From Gonapodya prolifera JEL478 (Eukaryota > Monoblepharomycota > Monoblepharidomycetes > Monoblepharidales > Gonapodyaceae): 64,000 bases of DNA. This document shows, in pieces, positions 48,301 through 58,141 of the stretch (position 1 is the first letter of the stretch; each line of letters starts with the position of its first letter). The position numbers and the translations under genes are program-made. The notes under the pieces are model-generated. The model was not told the DNA's origin and made no database searches. It saw nothing but the letters and a program-made list of their open reading frames with translations. The stretch lies in NCBI GenBank assembly GCA_001574975.1, contig KQ965843.1, forward strand, positions 76,353 through 140,352, written 5' to 3'.

Positions 48301-48878
48301 AGCTGCACGCCTCACTGCGATCAGAGGGTGTGCAAATGCTCTTCGCCAACGCCCGCGGTCCTGTGCGAGACACGCTGTGGCGACTGACCGGGGGCAACAT
48401 CCTCACGTTTACAAATGGGTCACCTTCTGGGAGAGCACCGTCCCCGACCGACCGCGCGAGCGTTGCGAGTAAGGCGGACTCACACACGTCCGTAGTTGTG
48501 GAGGATCTTGAAGGGAACAGGCAGGTTCTACGGTCGGACAGGGTGGCGTTTCTGGGTGAAGGATATACCTGGGGTGCGAATGGGCGGGAGGGGTACGCGA
48601 GGACACTTTGGGAGGAGAACAGCGAAGGCGATTCGGATGGCGGGGTAACTGGCGCTGCGAGTATTGCCTCTGTTGACGCCGCTGCACAACGGGATGGGAG
48701 TGTGTTGTTCCTCGAGCAGTTTTTCTTGACGCTTTCGGACGCGGTGGACTTTGCGAGGAAGTTGGTGACGTTGCATAAGCTTAAGGATGTACGGAAGGAG
48801 AGTCTTTTCCGTGGAAACGGGCGCGAGCGGGCGAGTGAACTAATTGGCGAGCCTTATGGGGTGTCGGAAGCGGCGTGA
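45370..48878 (+). CDS. SulP/SLC26-family anion (sulfate) transporter with STAS domain
   Basis: Plasma-membrane or vacuolar anion carrier. Starts with a 16-nt exon (45370-45385, MSIHP) joined to NLSDLEVFRPPETENDGDDW. The conserved SulP entry follows: LGAGLGIGIMIVPQCLAYAS and LAGLPPIYGLYS, then SLGPVAV, a stretch of helices around 46200-46420, and ILIAFSQLETLLGFH, VPPALLVLIVGMLVGYYATQ, SISLALLGYMQTVSVAIKFA and GAKSQVSSLFSALVVIAALS. After the last helices come FEGVLVWRFDAELWFANAEY and, two exons later, VIRVFILDMSSIN with DTAGAEALLELHASLRSEGV, which is the STAS anti-sigma-antagonist-like domain. A 70-residue polar insert splits the STAS strand region. About ten exons, none broken. Transported anion cannot be fixed from sequence; sulfate is the usual one in fungi. 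Confidence 0.92.
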
Positions 48879-49107
48879 GGTTGTTTATTGCTAGAATTGA
48901 ACAGACATAACTAATTCGCAAGAAAGCATCTGCAATGATTAAAGGCAACATCCCCAAGGCTCTCTAACACATTGGTACATTTTATCGTTGACTGCGTATT
49001 CCGGGGGTATGGGGACCAATTTATCTCTCAAAATTTAAAATTACCAAAGACGTGATCAGTCCATGATCAAGGTGAAACAAGTGTTTCATTCACCCGACGG
49101 GACTCNC
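48879..49107. other. Intergenic
   Basis: A/T-rich stretch after the SulP gene, ending at an ambiguous base (n at 49106). It includes a short aattgaacagacataactaa segment that may form part of the 3' region. No gene seen. Confidence 0.4.
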
Positions 49108-49110
49108 CCG

Positions 49111-50151
49111 ATGACCCTCTCGCCGACCACTTTCTGCCTTCTCCCCACCTCTCCCCCTCCGCCTCTCCATCGCACGCTCACGATTCTCTCATGGAACGTC
49201 TCTGTCTTCGCAAATCCGTCGACTGGCATCCAAGACGTCCACGCCACTGGAACCCCGCCGCGCGCTCAGAGAATGGTTCAGGAAGTGGGGCGCGGACGTG
49301 GTGTGTTTCCAGGTGAGTCAATCGGCTGTTGAAGAGGTGAATTGAATGGAACTGACCACAATCGTCAATCCCACCAACGTCGGCGTGCGAATCGAATCAC
49401 GAGGCAAAATTTTCCGAACGTGACCTCAACGACCCGTCTAGTGCCATATCGCAGCGTATTTAGGTCCCTGGTTACGTGCGTATCCTCCCTTAATTGTCCC
49501 TCCGACAATAACCACCCTGACACGACACCTGTTCTTCCTCCTCACCCAGGACAGCTTCTGGTCCTTTTCATCCTCCAAATCCGGCGACTCCGGCGTCACG
49601 ACCAACGTGCGGCGCGGACTCTCCGTTGCGGCAGAGGTCGGGTCCAAACGTGCCCCAGTGGACAGGGGAGAAGGACGGTCCGTTACGGTGGATTTGGGGC
49701 GGTTTGTGCTGAAAAACATCTAGTGAGTGTACGGTGGTCTTTTTCAGGTATTGGCGTTCAAATTCGGTTTGGCAGCGTACCAAGCCCATCCTCGACCAAA
49801 CAATGCCAATACTGGACGCAGTTCACACAGGCGCTACAGAGCCGCGCTATTGAGCTCACCCGTGAAGTGCGCGAGATTGCCGTGGTTGGAGACTGGAACA
49901 CCATTCCGTCGTCCAAAGGTGCGTTCTTCACCTTCCTTAGCAATCAATGCATGCCCCATCCTTGTCCCGGAATGCTAACCACGCCCACCCAAAGACATAT
50001 ACCAGAAAGACACCGACACCGACTCCGTCTACGAGAACGAAGGCAGGCGGTCCTCGGTCGGGGCGCAGTTCATCCACGACTTGACATCCCAGGCGGACCT
50101 GGTGGATCCGTGGCGGGTCGCGAATCCGGACGAGCGGAATGTGTTCACATG
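49111..50151 (+). pseudogene. Endonuclease/exonuclease/phosphatase (AP endonuclease-like) pseudogene
   Basis: Exo III/Ape1-type enzymes cut DNA at abasic sites. Blocks in order: LTILSWNV (~49175), then ALREWFRKWGADVVCFQ (~49300) one register away, KFSERDLNDPSS (~49405), DSFWSFSSSKSGDSGV (~49550), GRFVLKNI (~49700), AIELTREVREIAVVGDWNTI (~49850) and QADLVDPWRVANPDERNVF (~50100). Breaks: a frame change near 49200, in-frame TAG at 49461-49463 (before VPGY) and at 49721-49723, another frame change near 49790, and a stop right after NVFT at ~50151, before the catalytic DYVL..H end of the domain. The GDWNTI loop is kept. Together these make it a non-functional relic. One n at 49106 lies just upstream, but sequencing error is an unlikely cause for all five lesions. 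Confidence 0.65.
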
Positions 50152-50682
50152 AGTCGAGCTTGTAGTGGTGTGATGTGGGGTGTGGTGAAGGCTGAGATGG
50201 TTGGTGGTGCAGGTAATGGGACCAGTATACGGGAAGAGGGCGAGCAATAAGGGGTGTCGGGTGAGCATCGCAGCTCTCCTGCGTTTTCCCTCCGTCCCAA
50301 CCCCGTCGCCCAACCCACACCCTCCCCACCGAACCACCCACAGGTCGAGCAGGGCTCGAAAAGTTTCATGGTGATTTGTTCATTTTGTTTGTTTAAGAAT
50401 GGTAATAAACCATTTTTTCTTGGATAAAAGGAGCTAGCTCACATCTTGAAAAATGATGATTTCAAATGGGTTTCAAATTGAGTGGACGTTTGATATCAGA
50501 AGTAAAGAATAGTGGGCCGTGGAAGTGTGCCTCGGATGTAAAACAATGAAAAAAAAGGGTGGTGATTGGTCTCTGTCCGCAGGCGAGGTACGGCCACGGG
50601 GGCCGCAGGAGCGCCTCTGTCTAATTAAGAAGGCTGTCACAAACTGCACCACAAACCACTCAGTGGAAATACCGCACGCGCC
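50152..50682. other. Intergenic between endonuclease relic and F-box gene, with repeat copy
   Basis: No gene. About 50346-50398 (gcagggctcgaaaagtttca onwards) matches the ends of the 68-bp repeat at 52211-52370, including tggtgatttgttcat. This copy lies on the other side of the F-box gene. Confidence 0.45.
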
Positions 50683-52156
50683 ATGAGGTATTGTTGGACA
50701 GCCTCTATTTGAATTAAATTACAGCACTCAAACTTTCTTCAACCCCCATTTTGCCAACAGTGTGAACCTCTGCAGCAGCCTTCCCAGCGAGGCTTTGAGC
50801 ATGATCTTGCGATATTTGCCTGCGCCGGCACTCGTCCGAGCTGGCACAACATGTCAGCTGTTCCGAACCGTCAGCAAACACATCACGCCGGAGGTGGTTG
50901 AGGACTTGTTTCGGCTACACGAATACGAGGACACGTGGGATCTTATACTTGATGTTCCGTCGTGCTTCTTAGTAGGAGTGGATTGGGATTCGGATAGACT
51001 GTGGGAGCAAGCAGGCTTTGTGCGCTGGATCCAGCGGTTCAGCGACCGAGTGTCCATCATTGGGAAAGTCGATGCTTTTTGGTGCTCCCGGCGCGATAGG
51101 CTACGCCTTCCCCCTGCTGGCGCTGCTCGATTTGCAGTGGCAACTGGAGTCTCGCGGGTTCTCGGAGCGAATGTGGCAAATCTGTGTTCTGAATTGGTTG
51201 ACGCGTTTAAGTTCATTAAGGACCTGGACGTAACGCCCAAAGTAAGTGCATGAGATTTGTCAAAACATTCACACTCACCAACACAATCCGCCCCTCCAGT
51301 GTCATAACTCGGAAGGGTACAAAGACTTCAAGAAGTTGATGCAGCAGGAGTCGAACATTGAAGGTGGAGATTTCAAGCCGCACTGGCCAACTCTTCGACA
51401 GTGTTTTCGACATGTTGAGGATGCATTGCTCCTGGCAGGAGCATGGCCAATCAGTGGACTTTCAGACTTTGACTTTGATAGTCTTCCAGAAGGTCAAATG
51501 CTGGTTGCTCTCATCTGTCTTTCCAGTGTTAGGGGGTCTTCAGTTTTGAATAATGATGAAGAGATGGACGAGGATGATGATGATGAGACGGGCGAGGATG
51601 ATGATGAAGAGGCGGACGAGGATGATGATGAAGAGATGGACGAGGATGATGATGAAAATGACGTTAGCCTGTTTCCTCTCAGCACCAGATTCCGGTGCTA
51701 TGACTGGAATTTTCAGTTAGTCACTACAAGGAATTGGGCCCGATTGTTGGATTCCTGCTTGCGTCATCGACCATCCCTACACTCTGTCTTGAGTGGCTAC
51801 ATCAAACATGAAATAGCCGTAGACATAACGGGAGAGAAGCTTGAACCAAACGAGTGAGAAGACACATTTTGGTTCGCGCTACAGAACACGTTGCTCATGT
51901 TCTGTTCTCTTGCAGTGTTTTTACAAAACTTACGCAAGAAATCCGAGATTGCAACGCCATTATCCGGACGGATGTGGGTAGTGGGCAGCAGGAACGAAGC
52001 CGGTTGCTCTGGCGAGAAATGGCATGTAGCATTGATTTGTTCTCCAGGAACAGGACGGATATTGATTCTGCGGTGATGAAAAACTTCAAAGAAGCATTGA
52101 GGATATTGTATTTGAAAGATTACCAAGATGTATTTGATGATGTACAAGAAGAATAG
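50683..52156 (+). CDS. F-box protein with acidic tandem repeat
   Basis: Exons 50683-50687 (five bases, ATGAG), 50761-51241, 51300-51853 and 51916-52156 give 1281 nt and 426 residues. The F-box reads LPSEALSMILRYLPAPALVR with GTTCQLFRTVSKH (residues ~7-42). The middle has WDLILDVPSCFLVGVDWDSD and a long helical region. At residues ~245-280 four 8-residue units (E-[MTA]-[DG]-EDDDE type) form an Asp/Glu tract, encoded by a 24-bp repeat (51558-51653). The third intron (62 nt) explains a shift at LEPN|D before VFTKLTQEIRDCNA. The C-terminus ends DYQDVFDDVQEE. The first exon codes just Met-Ser with two bases, supported by a matching phase and good splice signals, but it is the weakest part. SCF adaptor by inference. 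Confidence 0.72.
51558..51653 (+). repeat. 24-bp coding tandem repeat (4 units)
   Basis: Four units of 24 bp, each close to gaagagatggacgaggatgatgat. Copies 1 and 4 are identical, copies 2 and 3 differ by a few bases. The tract stays in frame in the F-box protein and adds Asp/Glu residues. Such repeats change length easily by slippage. Confidence 0.85.
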
Positions 52157-52210
52157 TGATTGTATGCATGTTAGCATTGAATTATAACGTTTTACTTTTA
52201 TGGTGTTTTG

Positions 52211-52370
52211 TTTGTTCAATAAGAAGTGCAGATTTCCAGCAGGGGTCGAAAATTTACATGGTGATTTGTGCGCTTTTATTTGTTCAATAAGAAGTGCAGA
52301 TTTCCAGCAGGGGTCGAAAAGTTTCATGGTGATTTGTTCATTTGGTTTGTTCGATTGATGTATTAACCGC
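52211..52370 (+). repeat. 68-bp direct repeat, two full copies and part of a third
   Basis: The first copy begins tttgttcaataagaagtgca at 52211, the second at 52279, with a third beginning at about 52346 (tttgttcgattg). Units share gcaggggtcgaaaa, then catggtgatttg. A related copy of the second half sits at ~50346-50398, before the F-box gene, so the F-box gene lies between two related repeat blocks about 1.9 kb apart. Confidence 0.75.
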
Positions 52371-52993
52371 TAGACTGCACATCCAAAATGAAATCAATGC
52401 TTCGAATTGAGTGTGGCAGCAACCTTGTGCTTGATAATGCCATTTTTTGTTTATGTGTGTGATTTAAATTTTTTTTTTGTGATGCAGAAAGAAGAGACGC
52501 CTTGGAAGTAGAAGCACGCCGCAAAGAGCGTGACGCGCGGCGCGGTACACGGAGGCGCTCAAGCTTGCCCAGGAGGAGTTCGAGCCTATTGGAGGTGGGT
52601 GGGCAGGGGCGGGAAGGGGTCTAAGAGACGGCCGAGGTGATGTGGGGGTGGGTGAGGTTGTGTGAGGTGGGATAGGTTATACACACGCATGATGTGCGGA
52701 AAATGGATTTGAGAAGTGTGAAGCTGGACAGTGTGTAGAAGGATTAACCCCGGGAATATTGTTGTATATCTGCATTACAAAATGTATTTTGCATCTACTC
52801 TGAAGAGAAGCGTGCAACTCGTCAGTCTTTTCGGTTAAAGTTGAACGAACTGGTGTGTACAGTAAGCGCACTACCCGTCCGAGACGTGAATCATATTTCC
52901 ATAATTTAGGTGTGCAGTACGTATCAAACGTAATCTCGAGAGTCGGAATAAATAAATCGTCGTTGCAGTGTCCTCGGCCAGAGACCCACCACT
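52371..52993. other. Intergenic with a possible gene fragment
   Basis: Near 52490-52610 two overlapping frames read RRDALEVEARRKERDA and RYTEALKLAQEEFEPIGG. They look like parts of one helical protein broken by a frame change, but no gene can be built around them. The rest has no feature that I can support. Confidence 0.4.
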
Positions 52994-54362
52994 CTACCAA
53001 TCTCGCACCATATCAGCATCATCCCTCTTCCCCACCAACGTCGCCTCACTCCTCTGCACCCTCCCTTCCCCCTGCCCTTGCACCCTCCCACTTCCCCCGT
53101 CCCCTGCTCCTCCACGCGCTCCTCTATCCTTCCCGATGGCTTGCATGGCGGTATCGATGATGGAATGCGGCTTGTCGTCGTAAGGATCGTGCGTGGGGAA
53201 CCGGAATCGGCAGTGTTGGCATACTTGGGCGCCAATTTTGTAGTCCTGTTGGGTGTAGGGGGGGGTGGCAGGTGGTTTGTCGTCAACGGTAAAGATAAAT
53301 GAAGGTCCTCAAGCGCAGTGCGACCGGCAGTCACTCACACCAAGACAGTCGGGACACTCTTTGATGGGCTTTGGCACTGGGTAGACCAGGACGACGATTT
53401 TGAAGAGGCCGAACATGACGAGTGAGATCGTGACGAATGAGACTTTTGGGAATCCGTGCAGGGCGTTGCGGTGATTGCGTTGGGTGGGTACAAGGACATC
53501 AGTCAAGGGCAAGACACGATGAAGGACGATGAATGGAACTCACGCAGCGTGTTCAAGAAGCTTCCGTAATTCCATGTGATCTGCAATTCCACACCAAAAC
53601 CGCGAATCACATCGTCAGCCTTCAACCTTGAACTTTCGGCATCTCCAAACCAATTTAACGCTGCACGAGAGTATATACCGCATCGCGGGGCACATGCCTC
53701 CGGCGGACAACCTCGGTCACTTCATGCCTAGGCCTCCCGCCGCTCGCTCCCGTCGGACTCAGACTCACCGCCCCATCCGCCTTCGCCGCCGCAATCGTAA
53801 CATACCGTCCCGTGGCGGTCCCGTTCTTTCCCTCTTTCCCTGCCTGAGCACGACGTGAGAGTCTGGGAGCGAGGAGTGGTATGTGGCGAGTGCGATGAAA
53901 GGCGTGAACAGGTCGGCCACGACCGAGGTTACGACGGCGGAGAATGCGGTGCCTGGGGGTGTGGGAGTGGGGAGGACGTGACATGGGGAGTACGAGAATG
54001 GAGAATGCCAAATAAGACGAAGTCACAATGGGAAATTGGATCCGACATATCAGTCCTCCAATCCCACGTCGTCCGGCATCCTTTAGACGCCGTCGTCCAT
54101 TTCGTCCCCCCCTGGCCCCATCTCCCCAAAACGCACCCATGACCAGGAAAATAGGCAAATTGACGACATGTCTACTGACCACAAAGCTCTTGAAGTCGCC
54201 CAGGAGTGTGCGCGCTCCCCGGTATACGGCCGTCGCGCCCTTCTTTGCCGTATTCGCCGCTCGGTGGTGGATGCCCTCTCTGGATGGCCTTGCAGACGCT
54301 GCGTCCATTTCCAGCATGGGCATGCGCGCGGTGTCGATTGACGTGTCCCCGCGGGATGCCAT
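52994..54362 (-). CDS. Large-conductance mechanosensitive channel MscL with zinc-ribbon module (paralogue 3, one-base frameshift)
   Basis: Five exons, 54362-54137, 53952-53769, 53580-53544, 53442-53339 and 53245-52994, sum to 803 nt, one short of whole codons. TM1 is diverged: FVVSRHVVNLPIFLVMGTAF, with SRHVVN for the usual RGNVVD; FSAVVTSVVADLFTPFIALA follows. Paralogues read VVLR..G then a Gly/Ala loop. Here VVLRQG is intact, and the following loop (NGTATGRYVTIAAAKADGA) is one base out of register, so a base was lost near 53835-53850 in a purine-rich run. TM2: ITWNYGSFLNTLLSF. The tail has CPDC and, after DYKIGAQV, CQHC, then a long (about 70-residue) Gly/Arg-rich extension not found in the others. 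Exon 3 is 37 nt, not 13+24 as in paralogue 1. Reduced or lost function is likely, unless the shift is an assembly error. Confidence 0.85.
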
Positions 54363-54595
54363 CGCGTGTGGAGTGTGGCGCAGTGGATGTGTGGGCAACT
54401 GTCGTGTGTTCGGCGAGAAAATGGAATGGAAATATCACAAGGGAGCTTTCGTACCCGACACCAGTTCCTGTGTGCTACGGCGCAACAATATGACTGGGCA
54501 ATTATAAAATGGTAGTCGATCATATCCCAATTCATTTATTCAAATTCGAGCCCAAAGCTCCACGCTCCACCGTCTCCGCACTCTTCCCCACACCC

Positions 54596-55393
54596 CTACC
54601 AAAATGCCACCCCAAACGCCGCAATCTCCAGCACCCAGATCACGAACCACACACCCGCGTCGATCCAAGGTCTGGTGAGGACGAACTTGGAGAAGATCAG
54701 GGCGGACCAGATGGCGAAGATGGCCCAGAGAAGCCCGATGGAGGAACGGGAGGCGCCGTAGCCGGAGCCTTGGATCTATTGGGGGAAAAGTGTTAGTAGC
54801 GAAGAGAGAAGGGGAGGAAGGGAAAGGGAAGAGAGAAGGAGACGGCAGAACTCACCACGACCCCGGCGAGGAGGAAAAGAAATCCGTCACGCACCGTGCG
54901 GCCTACGTTTGCGAGTTTGTGACCCTAGCAACAAAACACACAATGGCGTCGTGATCGTCAGCATCATCACTTGTATCTTCCAAGAACCAAGCACCTCGCC
55001 GAAAGTTGATGACGCACCCACGTGTACTTCTCCGGAAACACCACGTCCTTATACCCCTCCCCGTCGTGCGACGGTTCCTTGGTGAAGGTCTTGAGCAAGC
55101 CCTCGATGATGAGCCCGATGCCCCATGCGATTACGGTTGTGTATACCTGCGGGTGGTAGGGTGATGTCAGTGGTGGGGAAGGTGAAGGAAGTTTAAAAAG
55201 ACTGTACTTACGATGACCCAAAGTGCTGCAAGTGACAAACGTTTCCCAGGCGCGTTAGGGTAAGCGGAAATGGGATTGAGACTGCAAAGCAAGTGAACGC
55301 ACTCCGAACACTTCCGCTCTGAAACCCCGGTTGGCCACTGAAACCTGGTGGAATGGGCCATGTTTTGTAGTTGAGGAAGCCTTGGTTGGACAT
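54596..55393 (-). CDS. Unrecognised four-transmembrane protein
   Basis: Exons 55393-55312, 55225-55212 (14 nt), 55146-55018, 54924-54856 and 54775-54596 give 474 nt and 157 residues. It begins MSNQGFLNYKTWPIPPGFSG. Four hydrophobic segments follow: TLWVIVYTTVIAWGIGLIIE, VRDGFLFLLAGVVIQG, SSIGLLWAIFAIWSALIFSK and AGVWFVIWVLEIAAFGVAFW, the last at the very C-terminus. The loop after the first helix is charged (TKEPSHDGEGYKDVVFPEKY). I do not recognise the family. A partial paralogue lies immediately on the other strand (55551-55817) with the same start of the first helix (SIWIIIYTALCVW). The 14-nt second exon is in phase and has good splice signals. Function unknown. Confidence 0.62.
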
Positions 55394-55550
55394 GAGCGTG
55401 ACGATGCAAGTCGCGTGTGCTTGTAATTGTTTCGGTGACCGGTGACCGGTGTGAAGGGTGTCACCTTGTACTTTTTTGAACTGGGTGCCATTGTTACGAA
55501 TTACGATACTAATGTCACACTGTCACTGACGATACAACTCTTCTTCCTAG

Positions 55551-55817
55551 GGTTGTGGTGAAGTTCCATCCGCTGTTCTTTGGGTTCGCCTATGGCGGGA
55601 TCGAGTGTACGTTCTCCCATTTCCCGTCACTCTTCTCCCGTGACGTCAGCTCACCCTCATCGGCCTCCTGCTCACCACCCACCCCACCTCCACCCAACCC
55701 ACAGCAATTTGGATTATTATCTATACCGCGCTCTGCGTTTGGATCCTCGCGGGGCTCATCGAAGTGTTCTGGAAGATGGAACCGCGAGTTGCCCCGCCCG
55801 CCAACGACGAGTGCTGA
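55551..55817 (+). pseudogene. Partial paralogue of the four-transmembrane protein
   Basis: Exons 55551-55606 and 55705-55817, after an acceptor at 55550, read VVVKFHPLFFGFAYGGIE, then SIWIIIYTALCVWILAGLIE and WKMEPRVAPPANDEC before a stop. The hydrophobic part aligns with TLWVIVYTTVIAWGIGLIIE of the neighbouring minus-strand gene, and the intron falls at a similar place. It has only one to two helices, and I find no ATG in the upstream frame. It may be the truncated end of a longer gene, or a remnant after inverted duplication. Confidence 0.45.
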
Positions 55818-56139
55818 GGGGAGAGAGGGGAGAGAGGCGGAGTTTTATGCGAGGAAGGGGCCGTCGTTTGTGAGCTGATTTTGTTGACGGGGGTTGTCGG
55901 ACGAGCAGAAGGTTGAATGTTGATCACTAAACGCTCGGGGGATAATGACGCCATGGCACGGAGACTCGCAAACGCATCCCGGCTGACGCGCGACATGTTC
56001 ATTCTTCTTTATTGCAACGACTATCATTTCGTACACTGGGTTTGGCGTGACTGGAGGTGAGCGAATGCTGCCCATGTTCGTCATCGACGGCGCACCAAGT
56101 GGTGCAATAACGTCTCCCTCTCCATCCGGTTCAACGCAG

Positions 56140-56360
56140 GTCCCACCGCACTCCTCTGGATCGCTTTCGCCCTGGCGTGCTTCTGGATCTCACTGAAAAT
56201 CTACTTCGACAACCCGTACCTCGACCTGTCCCCTTCTTGCCCCCATCGCGACGCTGCTGCTGATCGTGTGCGGACTGGCGTTCCGCGGCGGGCCGAGTCC
56301 TGTGACACCGCAGCTGATGGCGCCAAACAATTTCGGGTATGGGTTGACGGCGCCGATGTG
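56140..56360 (+). pseudogene. Fragment of another membrane protein
   Basis: After an acceptor near 56137 the frame reads GPTALLWIAFALACFWISLK and IYFDNPYLDLSP, then changes register. LAPIATLLLIVCGLAFRGGP and VTPQLMAPNNFGYGLTAPM follow, with a stop near 56360. Two hydrophobic helices are visible, but a frameshift separates them. A DNA stretch near its end (gacggcgccgatgtgagcaa) resembles one at 58567-58600. A decayed copy is likely. Confidence 0.4.
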
Positions 56361-56524
56361 AGCAAGGTGCCGAGAGTGGGAGGGGTTGAGTGGTTTTGGG
56401 CTGGAGTGCAGCATTACGTTGTGTGGAAGAATGAAGAGGCTCATGCATAGATGCATGATTTTGAAGTGTAGCTATGTTCAATATGGAACTTACCCGAGTC
56501 CGAACTCAAAGTCTTGTACGCACA

Positions 56525-57440
56525 TCAGAGTTTCATGTCCCCAAACCAGCGTGCGCCGTCTTTGGAAAGAACTGCATTAGTGGTGAAATTGTCTCGTTGT
56601 GTAAGGGCCGCCGCACCACCACCGATAACAATACCAGCTAAAGTACCTCCAGCAACCTTTCAGGCACGTAAAGTACTCGTGTTACATTCGGTTCAAGATA
56701 TGTGAATTATGCAGAATGACAACTCACGAGGTTAGGGGAATCGCCACCTTCGATAAGGTTACTCCGCAGAAGGCCTCTAGAAACGAAACCAGTTCAGCCT
56801 GGAAGCTGGTGATTTTCATTTGAAAAGTGAGTGATACTCACGCTATAACCACTGCCACAGACCCCGCACCAATAAGGCCTCCCGCTAAAATGGCCTTTTC
56901 ATTTTGGTCCAGGAAGTAGTAAGGGGACACCGTGTAGATGGCAAGCACCAAGTCAGGTGTTGCCATAGTGATCAACTAAGAAGGGTTGGTGGTTGCCGGT
57001 AGGCGCCGTTCATCTTATTCCAGTCATTTTCAAAGAACAAGAGGTATTTCGCAACTCACCCTCACTGTAATAGTCGTTGGTGATAGTGTCCTCAGAACAT
57101 AGACCTTAGTTTCTTTCAGCGCGTCTCGAAACAATCGCTCCGTCGTGCGGTCCCAGGTACGGTCAAAAGCCTTGAGTATCAACGCTTGGAGACCATTTCC
57201 AAGTGCGTGTCCAGATTCCGGACTGGCTATATTGAGCTGCGAGCGTTCTGCGCCTGCATTTTGTTGATTACCTGGTCTACCTGGCGGTGTCTGCGAGGGG
57301 TTGACTGCTGGGGTTAGGTTCTCGCTTTGCCCCGTCGTTTCATAGAGCGGGAGAATTCCAGTCAAATTATCCGCACCTGCCTCCGCCCCGCCTCTCTCGA
57401 CGCGCAGCTGATCGATGCGGTGGAAGGCGGATCAGGGTGG
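56525..57440 (-). CDS. Glycine-rich membrane protein, unrecognised, 5' end open
   Basis: The 3' exons are 56776-56728 and 56656-56525, preceded by one running up from 56842 to an acceptor near 56975. Before it, an exon between about 57058 and 57440 joins in phase (TITVR then LITMATPDLVLAIYTV). The visible protein has a polar Asn/Pro-rich start, a helical stretch (LQALILKAFDRTWDRTTERL), a segment FLDQNEKAILAGGLIGAGSV and AGGTLAGIVIGGGAAALTQR. The last two are glycine-zipper-like hydrophobic helices, often seen in membrane-active or pore proteins. It ends WFGDMKL. No in-frame ATG is seen at the far 5' end, so the start is missing or in an unseen exon. The first exon overlaps the ankyrin-family remnant on the opposite strand. 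Confidence 0.5.
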
Positions 57441-58141
57441 ACGTGGACGTGGAGCCATGGACGGGGCGGGTTCAAGTCGAGGGAGGACGCGGTGGACTGC
57501 GAGAGTGCGCTGCGGATGGCGATTCTGCACGGGCACGGCGGAGGTGTCAGGGTGGTGAGTGTTGGAGAACGGAGCGAGCGTGGCCGGCCAAGTCCAGTGG
57601 AGCGTCGGCAACTGATGGAGTCGGAACTTGACCGCGGACGAGTGGCAGCGAATGAGATGGGATTACACAGTCAGGTTTCCCCTCTGTTCTGGCCGCTGCT
57701 CTGGGTAGTAGTGGGACGGCGACGTACGGAAACGGAGGGGCCATAGACGGCATTCCCCTGATCGGAAGACTCCACATCAGCTTGAGAGGCGGCGCAGTCA
57801 CCATGAACCACGCGGCGACGTTGGACGAGGCACGTGTCGTGATCACCTTGCGACCGGACGTGGAGATTGTACGACTACGACTGCTGCTCGCGTACGGCGC
57901 GCGCGTGACCAACGTCGAGATTGAAGCTGGACGGAACAATCCGAACCGAGATTTCCTCCAGACCCTCGAGTCTCACCAGCGCAAACCCTTTCCTCGCCCC
58001 CCTCCACCTCCACTTGGACCTTCCCCACTCGAACTCGCCAACGCCGCACTTGTCGGTCAGATTCGGGAGCTCGCCAATGAACCTTTCCAGGCAACTATCG
58101 ACTTTTACGGCGACCGCTTTGTACCTTCAAGCTCGCAGTAA
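57370..58141 (+). pseudogene. Remnant of the ankyrin/SH3 family (member C)
   Basis: It keeps SLDAQLIDAVEGG (compare ELIEAVERGD and LLIEAIESRR in the two full members), CESALRMAILHGHGG (compare LVMAVIMGMGDA), and, after a change of frame, VRLRLLLAYGARVTNVEIEA (compare MVKLLLDRGAKITPMAAERV). The repeat that should lie between the first two is missing, and the middle 57540-57770 has no family frame. A Pro-rich stretch at 57975-58020 is followed by a stop at 58141. Coiled coil and SH3 are absent. A truncated, decaying copy. Confidence 0.5.
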
